Origin: Musa acuminata AAA Group
Taxonomy: Eukaryota > Streptophyta > Magnoliopsida > Zingiberales > Musaceae
Direction: 5' to 3'
Assembly (NCBI RefSeq): GCF_036884655.1
Contig: NC_088340.1
Location: forward strand, 1,564,001-1,628,000
Length of the DNA stretch: 64,000 nt
Both the position numbers and the translations under genes were made by a program. Positions 19,159 through 32,894 of the stretch are shown in pieces; within the stretch, counting starts at the first letter, position 1, and each line of letters opens with the position of its first letter. The notes under the pieces were generated by a model. The model was not told the origin of the DNA. It saw only the letters and a list, made by a program, of their open reading frames with translations, and made no database searches.

Positions 19159-19177
19159 CGTGGGGAAGCTCCATTGG
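19159..19177 (-). promoter_or_regulatory. ER-stress response element (ERSE) upstream of calnexin
   Basis: The plus strand shows CGTGG, nine bases, then ATTGG. Its reverse complement is CCAAT-N9-CCACG, the exact ERSE consensus bound by NF-Y plus a bZIP factor (bZIP28/60 type in plants). It lies 170 bp before the calnexin ATG and overlaps TGACGTGG, a UPRE-like core. Another ATTGG/GACGTGG cluster follows at about 19173-19210. Calnexin is a known unfolded-protein-response target, so the placement makes sense. Confidence 0.75.
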
Positions 19178-19346
19178 CCAGCTCGACGTGGTCTTTCATG
19201 TCATTGGCGGAAACTAGTCACGGCGACGCTTTCATATTTACACCGTCGGATTCGCTTTAAGATGCCCACACCTCTCTCTTACATTTACCCCCTTGCTTCT
19301 TCGCGTCGTCTCCATTCCGATCTCGGTTCCCCTCGTTCCCATCACG

Positions 19347-22300
19347 ATGGGCGGTAGGAAGATCGTCACGCCGTTCCTCCTCCTGCTGGTCGCGTCCTCT
19401 CTACTCCAGATTTGGGCTTCGGATCCGGTAATTTGTTTCCTCAGCGGTCTTTTATTCTGCAGTTGATGTTTCCGAGCTCTTGAATTTAAAGTCTAGTGGG
19501 TTTTGATTCAGTGGTTCTACGAGTCGTTCGATGAGCCGTTCGAGGGGCGGTGGATCGTGTCCGAGAAGGACGACTACCAAGGTACAAGATTACCTCTTTC
19601 GAAACGTGATGATTTCGTCTTTTTGGTTTTGGCTGGTTGCTTCCCCCGATGTTTGATCGATGAGACGTTACTGTTATTGGATCTGAGCAACATTGCGTTT
19701 AAGCTTATTGGTTCTCTTGTAAGAGCTTTCTACACTAAATTATTGATTGAATATACATGACTCAGATCTTCTGTGCTTCATATACTGAGGTGAATTGACT
19801 TCTTGATGTGTTTTGCCTCACATAAGTCGCAAATTGATTTAACTAGACCAAGATTTCTTTTTTATCACGACTGATCAGTTAATGTCGAGCTTTCATCAGT
19901 TTATGCCTTACCCGGAGCCGTTCGATTAATTTGTTGGTGTGATATACTTGCCGACCATCAAGTATTTGGATCGGTGTGGTTTGTAGTATTGTCCACAAAT
20001 TTGGTGAGATTTCCAACACTAAAAGGGATGTCACTATTTGTTATATGATTCAAGCCTCCTTTGTAGAGGAAACGCCATGATCTGAGGTGCTCAGTTCGTA
20101 TTAATGGGACATTTATCAGATTGAGATTCGCTAATACCTAGTGATGGATAGTTTGAGTTTGGAGAGGAATGCAAAATGTTATTTGCAGTTGTAGAATACG
20201 TTAAAAGGCCATCAACATTGATAAGCTAGTGAGAAAAGAGACGTCACAAAGATTCATCAACTGTGGAGTTACTGAATGCTTGATGGAACGTGGAGTTCTT
20301 TTCATTTGGTTCATCTATTTTTTTTATTACATACCTTGATCAAGATTTTACATCTTTAAAATCCTTCTTGCATCTGTGGATCTGAATGCCTGATGTGGAT
20401 CACATTCGGTTTTTCATAGTTTGGATCTTTAATGTAGCAAGATTCAAGAATAAAGTTTCCCAAAAGTCATGGGAAATCTGGAGGTACTTGGTTACACTAG
20501 ATATCATTATGGTGAAAATGGATAACTGTTCATTTATTCTCTGATTCCTATATTATAAATGAAAATTTTTGGCCTAATGGTTATGTTGGTTCAGTGATAA
20601 GTTTGATGGTTGTGCCTCCTCAAGTTAGAGTATGTTCTCTAGTTTGTGTGACATGAGCATATTTGTAATCGTAGTCTGAATTCGATGAAGCCTATATGTA
20701 TATATTGAGATGTGCTAGTTTTGTGTATTGTTATGGTTAGGGGATAAAATGAGAGAGAATCGTCAAGAATGATATGGACATGTTCTAAGGAGAGGAGATA
20801 TACACATGATCTAATTAAGATAGTACTAGTACTGCAAGGATAGGTAAGACTTAAGGGGATTTATATTAGAAACTATAAATATGGATATAAATGCTCTTGA
20901 TTTAGTTGAGAATAATAGTAGAAGAAGATTCGTCAATCCCAAATATAATAGGGCCATAGCTCAATGGGTAGTTTAATCATGAACGATATGTGTGTAATTC
21001 TCAGAGCAACATACAACTATGTACTTACCTCAGCTTGAATTTGCTGTGGTGAGCAACATGCATACAACTATTTAAAGGTTTCCTATCCCAATGTTTACCT
21101 AAAGAAGTTCAATTATGTTCGATGACAATCCCTTCTCCTTCTCCTATGTTTCTAGTCTTATGGATGCATAGATATAGATTTCTTGCAGAGCAACATTATT
21201 TTCTGTGTTTCATTTCATTTGATGACTATATAATGACATCATTCTCTGTGCTATGCATTAATATCGACTCCAAGGGCCTGCTTTAAATTTACTTTCTCCT
21301 ACATTTGCTGTCATTATGGTCTCTTGGTACCCACTGGCTTCCATCTCAGGTTTGTTGTATATGTTGATTAGGTCTATGGAAACACTCCAAGAGTGATGGT
21401 CATGAAGATTATGGGCTTCTTGTTAGTGAAAATGCTAGGAAATATGCGATAGTTAAGGAACTTGATGGACCCATCACTCTCAAGGATGGAACTGTTGTTC
21501 TGCAGTTTGAAGTTAGACTGCAGAATGGACTTGAATGTGGAGGTGCATATCTGAAATACCTCCGTGCTCAGGAAACCGGATGGATTCCCAAGGGATTCGA
21601 CAATGAATCCCCATATTCTATCATGTTTGGACCTGATAAGTGCGGAGCCACAAATAAAGTGCATTTCATCCTCCAGCACAAGAATCCAAAAACTGGGAAG
21701 TTTGTGGAGCATCATTTGAAGTTCCCTCCATCTGTCCCATATGACAAACTCTCACACGTGTATACTGCTATTCTGAAGCCCGATAATGAGTTGAAAATTT
21801 TGATTGATGGAGAAGAAAAGAAAACAGCAAATTTCTTGTCTGCTGATGACTTTGAGCCAGCACTTGTTCCACCGAAGACCATACCTGATCCTGATGATAA
21901 GAAACCCGAGGACTGGGATGAGAGGGCTAAAATACCGGACCCTGATGCTGTAAAACCAGACGACTGGGATGAAGATGCACCAATGGAGATTGAAGATGAG
22001 GAAGCCGTCAAACCTGAAGGATGGTTGGATGATGAACCTGAAGAAATTGATGATCCTGAAGCCACAAAACCAGAAGATTGGGACGATGAAGAGGATGGAG
22101 AATGGGAAGCACAAAAAATAGACAACCCAAAGTGCGAAGCAGCACCTGGCTGTGGAGAGTGGAAGAAGCCAATGAAGCACAACCCAGCATACAAGGGAAA
22201 ATGGCACGCTCCTTTAATCGACAACCCAAACTACAAGGGTATCTGGAAGCCACAAGAGATAGATAACCCTGACTACTTCGAGCTTGACAAACCAGACTTT

Positions 22301-23200
22301 GAGCCAATCGCCGCTATTGGCATTGAGATTTGGACGATGCAGGATGGCATTCTCTTTGACAATATTTTGATTTCTACTAATGAGAAAGTTGCCGAGTCAT
22401 ACAGGGCAGACACATGGAAGCCTAAATATGAAATCGAGAAAGAAAAGCAGAAGGCTGAAGATGCTGCTGCAGCGTCGCCCTCAGATGGACTTTCAGGTTT
22501 CCAGGTGACTTAACTATTCCACTAGAATTAGTTCCTGACATCAAGTTACTTGAGTTTGTTTTCCTTGTGCTTGACATTTATAATCATCACTATCTTGTTT
22601 GTATTGCAGAAGCAAGCATTTGATGTTCTTTACAAGATAGCAGATATTCCTTTCTTGGAGGCATACAAGATCAAAATAATTGTGAGTCCGATTGTACTTT
22701 CGCTTTCCCAAATTCTAAGCTTTTTGAGGAGTCCTTTTATTTTATCTAGCTACGGAACCGTCGCCATTGCATGATGTAGAAAATAACATTGTGCTGTTAT
22801 ATATTACTATTGTCTTTTTGGCGTCTGACCCAGCTTCTCTTTGCAGGATGTCATCGAGAAGGCAGAGAAACAACCTAACCTCACTATTGGAGTGCTAGTT
22901 GCCATAGTGGTGGTCTTCGCTACTGTCATCTTCAGGACACTCTTTGGCAGAAAGAAGCCTCAGGTGATTACTTCTGGTTCTGTTCTGCTTCATCATTCAT
23001 TCCACCTTGCAGCTTAATATTACTTCGATTTCTAATATCTTCTTTGAATTATACAGGCTGCTGCCGCTCCGACTACTGAAGCCAAGAACGCTGGAGCTGC
23101 AGAGACCGATGCTGCAGGGAGCAGGGAAGAGAGAGAAGAGAATGGGAAAGATGACGATGCTTCGGCCCCTCGCCCCGGTAGATCTAGGAGGAAGACATAA
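19347..23200 (+). CDS. CNX1: Calnexin, ER lectin chaperone
   Basis: Six exons (19347-19427, 19512-19581, 21372-22504, 22610-22681, 22847-22963, 23057-23200) join in phase to 538 residues, the usual calnexin length. Calnexin binds monoglucosylated N-glycans on new glycoproteins in the ER and aids their folding. Residues 1-24 are a signal peptide ([12 protein letters not shown]). The lectin domain has the paired cysteines in LECGGAYLK and GPDKCG. The P-domain (about 220-370) carries four KPEDWDE-type repeats and four NPxYKGxW-type repeats. A membrane helix ([15 protein letters not shown]) at about 465-485 precedes an acidic, basic-ended cytosolic tail (RSRRKT), in keeping with ER retention. All introns are GT-AG; intron 2 is 1.8 kb and may hold a LINE relic. 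The upstream ERSE suggests induction by ER stress. Confidence 0.97.
20755..20975 (+). mobile_element. Possible LINE relic in calnexin intron 2
   Basis: Decayed sequence near 20770-20970 can be read as YGHVLRRGD followed further on by [10 protein letters not shown] and AIAQW. This recalls the C-terminal tail of plant L1-type ORF2. The frame is broken by many stops, and no poly-A end or target duplication was found. The call rests on weak pattern memory. Confidence 0.3.
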
Positions 23201-23434
23201 ATTAGCCAAGTTTTCAAGATTCGGATAAACTATTCCTTTTAGATTCGCACGTTCTGGAGCAAACCAAACCAAGAGTTTTTTGCCCCCGTGTTTGACAAAC
23301 GTTACTTGAATTTATGATGTGATCATAGAAGGATATCTTCGTGTCATCCAACTCGGCAATCTCATTGCTTACATTTGAGAGTATTAATACAAGATATCGG
23401 CCATTTAGTTGATAAAAAATTTAATTGTTAATGG

Positions 23435-23436
<2 letters not shown>

Positions 23437-23483
<47 letters not shown>

Positions 23484-23543
23484 TATAAGATTAAAGGGGA
23501 TATTCTAGGAAAAAAGATAAAAAAATTATTTTTTTTAGAAATT

Positions 23544-23584
<41 letters not shown>
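23437..23584. repeat. Two (AT)n tracts, about 38 bp each
   Basis: Tracts at about 23437-23474 and 23546-23584 are separated by about 70 bp of A/T-rich sequence. They lie downstream of calnexin. Being self-complementary and mutually complementary, they could extrude as cruciforms. Confidence 0.9.
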
Positions 23585-23589
<5 letters not shown>

Positions 23590-23676
23590 GTCGTAAGCTA
23601 TAGGTTAACTTTGCTGCGGTTACATTGGACCGCGAGCCCCGGTACATTAGATATGTTCTTTTGAGTATAGTAATTA

Positions 23677-24215
23677 TGATAAGGCTTGGCTGACGTCAGT
23701 CGATGTCTCACGCCTCGATCGGCGCAACTGCACTCGATCAACCGAACCGGAAAATCGATCGAGATGCATTAACGCCTACTCAGGCTCAACTCTTCACGTC
23801 ACGCCAAACCAATGTCAGACGCCACCATCTGCCCTTGCAAGCGGGCACATCAAGCAACATCAAACTTCCCTATAAATACCCTCGCACTCTGAACGAGCAA
23901 AGAGGAAAGGACGGAGAAAAGAATACACTAGAGAGACACCTTAAACTCTTCTTCTTTCTACCCCCTCCACTAGACTTGATCGTCGAAGGGGTCGAGTCGA
24001 GCCTCTCGACCCGACCTGTGTGCAAGACTGCAGACCGAGCTTGTGCCCAATCGAGGAGCCCCCTCGGGCGAAGTCGGCCGACCCCGTCCTGATCAAACCG
24101 TCGCAACCGACCACCTCGGCGAACTCAAGGGCCGCACCAGGAAGATCCCGCCTTCCGGACCCGAACCGAGCCGCGTCGGCCCCGAGGCCACGGCTCAAAG
24201 TTGTTTACCACAACA
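23677..24215 (+). repeat. Solo LTR of a related Tat element
   Basis: About 540 bp that parallel the LTR at 11762: gctgacgtcag near the start, ccctataaatacc (TATA, near 23871), cttgatcgtcg-aggggtcgag after R, and ggccccgaggccac with aaagttgtttac at the end. It begins TGATAAGG and ends CACAACA. No internal retrotransposon sequence flanks it. I could not find a target duplication (left aatta, right ggttc), so the left border is approximate. Divergence from the 5.8-13.7 kb LTRs is substantial, so it belongs to an older or related family. Confidence 0.75.
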
Positions 24216-24617
24216 GGTTCAATCTAATTCGATTGATGGTGCGGATAGGTCATGAATCCAATAAATTGGTTCATCCTCGAACCGAATCGGAGTTAAGATC
24301 GATTAGGACGACAGATGTTAGTTAAATTCACTCAGCGTGGTCGACGGGTTCAATCTAATTAAACCAATCCGACAAATTCGTTCATCGTCGAACCGATTAG
24401 GACGACAGCGCGCGGATCTGACCCGATCCATAATGGAGTCCTATGTGAACTGGATCTAACTTTAATTGGGTACAATCCGTTTCTGGCCAGGATCCGATAC
24501 ACGATAGTTCTAGTGTTGGTTTCGCGGGACCGTGAGTAGTCTTCTCGCCGTGTCGAGGCTCGTCCCCTCTGCCGTCGCTACAAACCCTCGAATTCTCTTT
24601 CGAGGATCGAGGCTGCG

Positions 24618-27600
24618 ATGGAGAAAATCCCCGCTGCTTGCGCCATGGCGTGGAGCATCGAGCTCGAGAAGGGCCTCCGCTCCAAGAGCCGAGGTAAGTA
24701 GTCTCGCGCCCTACCGCTTTGCCTTCCCTCTTCATTCGACACTTCATCGAGCACTGTCTTGTTCTCCTTAGATAATAGATGCGCCGAACAAGTACTGTTA
24801 TCATAGTGCGTCATTGGAGCACTTAATCGCTCTGTTTGACTCTTAAGGATCTTGGTTCTAAATGCTCGGTGACTGATCTATCACCCTTTCGACGAATTGC
24901 CTGTGTTGAACTGGTCATGTTATTTTGATTATAGAGTTATCTTATCTTTTATTTTCTCCGATTTTGAGCAATTGTGTTGTGCTTTTCATGAGCATGAGCG
25001 ATGAGCGCGATGGTTCGGAGTTGCTATTGTTTAAAGAGCAGCAAAACCTAAATATTTAGCAAGTAATGATTGGTGCATGGAAAGAAAATATTCCAAGAAG
25101 ATTATTAAATTTCTTAGGTAGATAATTCATGCTATCTTTCTTTTCTGGAGCATTATTTTTAGGTGAAAATGATGGATAAAGGAGAATCCACTCTATTCGA
25201 TTAGGGTACGAAAATGTGGCTGTGTGAGATGGCAGAATTGTGTCACTGTCATTGTGATTAAGGAAATCTAGGCGATAAAGGCTTGGAATAGATGTTAAAT
25301 TTAACGGGTCAAAGAACAAGAGGTCACCCTTTGTCTCCTTGGTCTGTGCTTCTTGTGCTTCTAAAAATTTACCTGTGTTTAAAGCTTTTGTTTACTTTAT
25401 TTATCATCTATTTTGATTCACTTCCAATTTGTTGAGCCTCTTGTCAGATCAGCGCATTAGGGCAATTGAACAGATGGGGCCTATACTCCAAAAGTGGAGC
25501 ACTGAGCCAAACATTACAAGGGCAATTGCAGACATGTATGATCTGGAACCAGGTGAGGACAGATTATTTGCCAACACAATCCTCCTTCGACTTGCCGATG
25601 CATTCATGCGTGGAGACAATTATACAAGGAGATGTATCGTGAAAGTTTTCCTCTTTGAATTGACACGTATTAGTAAGGAGGGCAAAAGGTATAACGGTAT
25701 TCTAGCAAAGCGAAGAGTGCCTAATTCTATAGAGCTGCTTAAAAGAGTGAAAGTAGTTTATGACACAGGTGACACCGAGGCTAAGGCTTTGGCATTGCGG
25801 CTCTTTGGTTGTTGGGCTGATTTTGCCAAGGATAGTGCTCATATACGCTACATAATACTTTTGAGCTTGCAATCCTCCAATATCTCTCAGGTGAAACTAG
25901 CTTTTCTCACCTTTTTCTTTTAGTATACATTGTAGAGTTCATGTGTCATCTCCTTATTTATTTATATCAGCATATTCTGAAAATATCAAATCTAACATCT
26001 CATTATAAAAGAATTTTATGTGGAACATCAAAAAAGGATCTTATCTAATCATCCAGATATTCTCTTTTCTGTATCTTAGGATTGTCAACTGGCATACTGT
26101 AACGTATGATTCAGGAAATTTTCAATTGTTAAAAAGTCTTTCTTAATCCAAGCATAGTAAAGTAATGTGGCTTTTCATTTTTCTTTTGCAGGTAAAAGCA
26201 TCATTATTTGCTGCTGGATGCTTTTGTCTATTGTCTGAGGACTTTGCGCATATCACATTGGAAATACTGATTAACATTGTCTGTTCAACACAATTGTCCT
26301 ATGATGTTGCAATTGCAGCTATTCGTGCTATTTCTAGAATGCGATGCTCATCTGCTGTTGCATCCAGAGCTTACAAGGTGCATTGTCTTTATCACTACAG
26401 TTGTCTTAAAATTTATTGAACTTTAATTTTGCAATGAGATATATCAGTTTCTCAAAGTAGTTAATGTATAAATTCTGTAATAATCATGTGACTTTCTTGC
26501 AATGATAGATATTAGTTGCAACTAAAAAAGGACTTATAAAAAGAATATTGATTGAATTGAGATATTTTATTTATTGGATAACCTATATTAATAATAATAG
26601 TAATTAATCTAGATTTTTTTTATTGCGTATTCTGACTCCATTTTTTATCTTCGTTATCTGTGTGAGCAGTAGTCTTTAGTATTAGCTATTCTATTTTCTG
26701 TAGGTTGAGATACTAGATATTCTATGAATTTTTATATCTTCCAGTATGAGTCTTTCCTTCATTTATGACTATTTCTCAGGATGTTTACGCTTTTTATCGT
26801 TGTAGATAAATCAAGGAAAGACACATGTTCCATAGTTATGCCTATTCTTCTTCTTTTTTTTTTTTTGTCCAAGAGTTTTTGAGTGTACAGAAAGTAGAAA
26901 TTGTCAATGTGAAAATTTTAAATACAAAATCCTTTGTCAACATGTTCCATAGACCTAATAAATAACTTACAAATCATCAATTAAATAGAAAATGCTTTAT
27001 ATAGAGAAAGAGTCCAGGCCTCTAAAATTATCCAAGCCACAAGATTTTTGTGTAGTTGGTAAATATGAAACTAATTTGATGCAAAACCAGGAAAAGGAGA
27101 GGCTGGATGCTGGAGCGTAGAATAAGTTGGACAAAAGTATGATAATGAAATAAACTGATTTATAGTTTGCTCACTGGCAGCAAAGTGAAAAAGGCTGTGA
27201 TAATGAGTCAGTATAATTGAAGATGGTGTGCATGTGATACAGCTGGATGCATGTCTCTTGGTCCTTGAAAATTCTTATATTGTAAAGGGAATTCTCCTTA
27301 TATGGGCCATTGATGAAGGAGAAGCAAAACTGGGTCCTGATCAAAGATGAAGCTTGCTCGTTATGTTCCATGTTTAAAATAAATAGGCAAATTTCTTTGA
27401 AGAAAGATAAAATTAAAATAGACAAAAACTTCACATGCAATTGAATATATACAAGTATGAATTCTCATTATTAGAGAAAACAAAAAAAGAAAACACATTA
27501 AGTTTTCATGTTATGTTTCTTGGAGGACTTGATTTAGAAAGATAGGATCATAGTTATAGTTAGCAACCACATGTGTGATTTTCTTATGAGTTGTTACTTT

Positions 27601-30600
27601 CTTTTTCAGGCAGGTAAAAAACTGTTATTGGGTCCGTTGCATGATGATCTTAAAGCTGAGATGCTGTCTTCACTTTCTAAATTAGCTTTCAGATCAACAA
27701 TCTTGACCATTGAGCAGGTATCTTTTGTATATGTCTATTCTGGAATAAAATGAAAAACTCATGATAAAAACATTTCATTTTGTTGTCCATGTGCAACCAT
27801 GAGGTCGATCTTGTTTAAATGGAAATTTAAATGTGTGATCCCTATGATTTTGTATCATTAATTGCATTTCACTTCTTACTTGTGGCAAAGATTCAGACCC
27901 TGCTAATCGTGTTCATCCTTAATTTTATTGGATATATTCTGATATTACCATGTAGCTAACTTTTATTAGTCCAATCTAAAATTCACAGCCAGGGAATTAC
28001 ATAATAGTGTTATACAGATAGTTGACACACATTCAATTTAGCACCCCAATCCTAAGTACATTTAATGATTTAAATATCTTTTTTCATCTGATAAGCACAT
28101 CATTTACAGAGTAAGCTGAAATCTTGTGTCCTTCTATGCTGTGCTGTCATTTACCTTTTCTGCTTTCATTAAATCACTTGAGTTATATTGACAAATAGTT
28201 AATTCCAGTGAACATCATGTTCAGAGCTTTCTCCACTAGCTTCTGCACTAATCTTTATTCAACGTTACTGTTGCATTCTGACCGCCAAGAAGTCTTGTAT
28301 TTACTTAGAAGCTACATTTCTTTTGGTGACATTGTACAGCATAACTTAGATTTATTTCTTTTTTTGGCCTCATATATTCTTGCAGGCAGAATTACTCTTA
28401 TCATTTCTCAGCAATGATACCATTTATAATGTGAAGGCTAGAGCATTAAAATGTTTACATTTTCTTTTTAGCAGTCATGGCTGCTGTTTCCCTGTCATTG
28501 AAGGTGTAGTAGTGAAATTATTCCATATTGTTGATGACAATGATGTTCCAGTTAATCTTCAATGTGAAGCTTTAAGGATTCTATGCAAGGTAATAGTTTA
28601 AAGATATTTTTTATTAAGTTAGTGTGTTATTATCTATGGTAAATGTATATCCTTCTTTGTAGGTGTTTAGCAGTATGCTACCAGATGTGCTTCACATGGA
28701 CCTGCTTGTTCTTGTTAAGCAGGTTCTGGTGATGGAAGAACAGTCCTTGAAGGTGAAAAGAGATCTTGTTATTCAACTTATTGTACACATCTTGTGCAGT
28801 CTAAAGATGGCAGAGAGAGGGCATAATTGTGCAGCCCCTGTTAAGTGGTGTGGGAGATGCTTTGAATTGCAAAGGAGTCCAAGGGCTGAAGTTTTGGCTT
28901 CTGAAACAGATGCTTCAGGAATCGCCTGCCAAGTTACGTCAATTGTCGTAGGTCATATCACATCAATGATTAAGCAAACGATAGCTGATTCCACTGGGGA
29001 AGACATAACCACAAAGACTGTCATATCCTGTAGTGAGTTGAAACAAGAATTCAGAAACAAACTTAGCCTTATTCAGCTTCTTGCGATAGAATATCCTTCG
29101 GCATCTTTGGTGGCTCTGGATAGGATAGGACATATCATACAGTCCCTCGAGAATATGCATGATAAGTCTGCATTGGAAAGTATCTGTGCAGGAGTTTCTC
29201 GGAAAGAATTTAATGTGAAAAGATGTGGACCTCTTGAATATAATAAGCAATATTCTATCGGTTCAGAAATTGCAATTTGCATACTCAGATTCACAAATGC
29301 TTTCATTAAGACACTAAATAATTGTAGCACTTATAACAGTGAAGTTTGTCAGAAAGTGAAGCTTCTAGTTAAGTGCATACAATCAAGCAAGTATTGTAAT
29401 TGTGCTACTTATGAAATTTTCTGCCTCTGCCTGGATTCTTATACAGCATGCTCTTTAGTTGGAAATGCTAACAACAGAATACAGGATTCAGATGAATCAA
29501 AGACCGGTAGTGCTGATGGTTCCTATTATAATTTTAGCTGGGTCAATCAAGAATGGCAGTCACTTGAATCCATCAGAAGTATGCTGCAAAATCAAAATTA
29601 CTGGGCGGCCTACAGAGCTGGAAAGTACTCTTGTCTTAAAGGGCTGTGGTTTTCAGCAACTTTTACTTTTAGGAAATTGATATGCCATGTAGAATCAGTC
29701 TGCCTTTCTTGCTGGTTGAAATGCTTGATGCTGTTAGCTGGTTGTGAAACTGAAATTAAACTGCTGCTTTTTCCTAAAGCAGGCATCACTTTGGTCAGCG
29801 GGATGCAGACAGAAAACATGTGTGACAAGATCTTTACCTCTATTGTGGGAGATCAAAGCACAAGTGCAGACTTGCATGGATGGGAAGGGAAGATTGCAAG
29901 AGTTTATGGTAGAATATGCTCTGCAGAGAAAACATTGGCATCAGCTGGAGCGTCAGATGGTGTCTACTGCTTCCAGAGGTGGTTCCTCAATCTCAGAGCC
30001 AAATTTTTTGAAATCATGATGGAAATTTTTGGACTGCTTAATTCACATGAACTGACTATTGTAAGAGTTGATGGTGAGGAAGGAAAAGGCAAAGTTTGCA
30101 TTGAAGAAGTCACGCAAACTATGAGCACTCTGATGTGTGGCTTTGCCTATGAGTCTTTACGGTTGAATAATTTAGCTAAAGACTATGATCTTCTTGCTTC
30201 ATCTTTCTTGGATACTGACGGCCAAAGCTTTAGGAGAATCTCAGCAATGGCCCTTAACTGCTCCTTGTTGGCCTTTTGTACTGCTTTTACTGTGCACTTC
30301 CCCTGTTCACTTGTTTACAAAAATGCCATTTCATGCAACTTAGGAAATGTTTCAAAGTTTTCATGCACTATGATCCTACAAGATCTTACCGAGCGTTTTT
30401 GGACCGTGGATAGCAAGATCTCTGAGCAACTTCAGCAGATTTTGACTTCCTTCTGCAAAGAAGAGGACCACTTATTTCCCAGATCACGTATGAGTACTTC
30501 TGGTCATACAGAGAGGGCTACTTTACTAGTCTGTGAGTTTGCTATATCAGGTATTCTCCACATTCAAGAAGATGCAAAGAGAGTGAAAAATGAGGAGGAT

Positions 30601-31693
30601 CTATTTTCACTATTATTGCGAGGTCTGCAACTTCTCTCTGATGTTATTAGAAGATGGATGGAAATACCTTTCCAAGTCCCCAAGTATTTCTTTAGAGTGA
30701 GGTGCGTATGCTAAAGCTATTCATTTTATAGTTTTTGTTGCATGAGAGTTTATTTCGGTATCTTGGAAAAGTGAAATTTTATTCCAAAATGTTAAAGTCT
30801 GTACAAAACAATACAGGAAAATACATCAAAGTCCAAACACACCCTCCAAATTCAACCTATAACCACCACTTCTAACTAATTGGACAAATATTCTTCAACA
30901 ATTTGAGTTTCTGTAGGTTTAATAGAATATCTTATCTTTATGATGATATGACAAGTGAAGATGGTCTTCGGTAGTCCAGTTGAATTTCACAAAACAACCA
31001 TGGGGAGTTGCCGCCATTCCTTATCTGAGATGGTAGCGCACCACGACCTTTTGGTCTTTGTGGCCTACACTGTGTGGCTCTGGGGCCCCAATTACGAAAA
31101 AAAAAAAAAGTCACTGGAGTTTCTCTTTGTTGAAACCAATTAATGTTGAACATCTCTGCTTATACAGGCCTTGCATTGGTGCTGAGCTCTTCCTTCTCGA
31201 TGCTGATTCCAGAAACAAAAGTGAAATATCTGTTTCACAAGGTTTCCAGTTGTCCCTCAATGTTTGCATTCAACTTAAGAACACATCAAGAATCCCCCGT
31301 TTACAAGATGCCAAGTTGTATTGCATTCTTGCCACAAGACCATCTGAGCAGTTATCAACTGAAAAAAGGACGGAAGACTGTTTCAGTGCTTGCAAAACTG
31401 ATGAAATGGTTGAGTTGAACAATATGCTACTGATGTTTGTAAAGGCTAAAATGGGAAATGCCAACGAAGTGAGCCCTAAGGATAGCGGTGGAGATGCCTG
31501 GGTGACTGCTTGTCTGTGTTTTGAACCTAATGAACAAGGCCAGGGCTTTTCGTCATGTTTGCTAGATGTTTCTGAATTCCCTGATGGATCTTATCAAATC
31601 AAGTGGCACAGTTGTTGCATTGATGAGAGGGGGTCTTATTGGAGTCTATTGCCTCTGACCACTTGTGCACTATTTACAATCAAGAAACTCTGA
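24618..31693 (+). CDS. INTS7: Integrator complex subunit 7 homologue
   Basis: Seven exons (24618-24693, 25448-25890, 26192-26377, 27610-27717, 28386-28589, 28663-30701, 31168-31693) join in phase to 1193 residues, close to the Arabidopsis homologue EMB1895. Integrator cleaves nascent snRNAs and other RNA polymerase II transcripts in the nucleus; INTS7 is a helical-repeat scaffold subunit. The N-terminus (MAWSIELEKGLRSKSRDQ, then ANTILLRLADAFMRGDNYTR and ALALRLFGCWADFAKDS) matches the ARM-repeat start of INTS7, including the conserved L-x-KGLRS and R-x-ITLRMLG-like blocks. The C-terminal half is weakly conserved but stays open through a 2039-nt exon. The final donor (GTGAG, then gtgcgt) and acceptor (tatacag) restore frame. 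The start lies about 400 bp downstream of a solo LTR. Confidence 0.9.
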
Positions 31694-32839
31694 ATCTCAG
31701 ATAATTTTGGGACTTAGTAATCTCTCCACAACAAACATCTGATCATATCATATAGATGGGATGTCGAGGGCTCGAGGCCATTGTGGGTGCTGCGTTCCCT
31801 AATGTTGTGTGTGAAATATCCTATCTGCATCTTGCATCTGTTCGTTTTGAAATATCTTTTAGGTATCCGCATTGTCGTGAGCTGGTCTGATATCGCCAAA
31901 TGCAGTTTGCAGTATGATGGTTTTCGGTGTCATTGAAGCCCTGACAGAAACTAATTCTTGCTTAATGCTGATGCCACACTGATGGACATTCATAATGCTT
32001 AGTCATTATTGAACTGAGTTGGGCACAATGTAAACCAAGTAGTACCACTGGACGAACTATGTTTGATGTTGTCATGACCGGAGCCAATGCCACATAAGTA
32101 TTAGTGAAGTCATCGTGGAGGAGTCTTCCACTTTCTAAGGTATGCAAAACCTCTCTAAGTTTTCTAATGCAGATTGGTTGCTTTTGATGGTTGGCATCAG
32201 CCGAAAATATGGTGGTAAACAGGAGAGTTGACTTGATGCTGATCTCAACAAAGGAATTGTTTTTCATCAACCCATCCAGTGGTGGTTCTAGCTTCTATGT
32301 TGATCTCCTATGCCACTCTATTATTGCTTCACCGAAACCTACCCCAAAGGAATAATGTCAGAAATGTTTGTAGATTTCATGAAGTAGGACTACAGCAGTA
32401 ATGCCTCACTGATGTCTGCAAATTACCAGACCTGCTTTAAGGGTTTGGTGAAATGCTTCAGAAGGTGAGTCAGTTCAGAGTTCTCTCTCTTTACCTGATG
32501 ATAATATCAAGATGGCCTTTCTGTGCAGGTACGTAACCTAAGCTAAGAGACCAAGTATCTTCTTATTCAATTCCTTTCAGTTGCATGATGACTGTGTCTA
32601 ATATTGCATTCTTATCATGTTACAATATTGCAGTCATTGTCTGTTCTTTGGCTCTCCACGGCATGTTTCTTGCCTGCAGCAACTTGTGAGATGTCATCAT
32701 CATTATCCTAAGTTATCTGTGGGTAGTACTGTGCAGTCGGCAAAAAGAAAGCCTCCTTGGCGATGTTGCCATCTACTAGTGTTCCCTTGTGTTTTGAGGT
32801 CTAGTAATCATTACATTGATCCTGTTAGAATACCAATGT

Positions 32840-32894
<55 letters not shown>

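Noticed and set aside
20945..21010. tRNA-like sequence (gggccatagctcaatgggtag)
   Set aside because: The D-arm-like part is not followed by an anticodon stem or a TTC-loop in the right place, and there is no closing acceptor stem.
21712..22307. Minus-strand frames opposite calnexin exon 3
   Set aside because: Mirror of the acidic repeat region; calnexin is certain on the plus strand.
24020..24255. Coding potential inside the solo LTR
   Set aside because: LTR sequence with TATA box and LTR ends; the frame is chance in GC-rich DNA.
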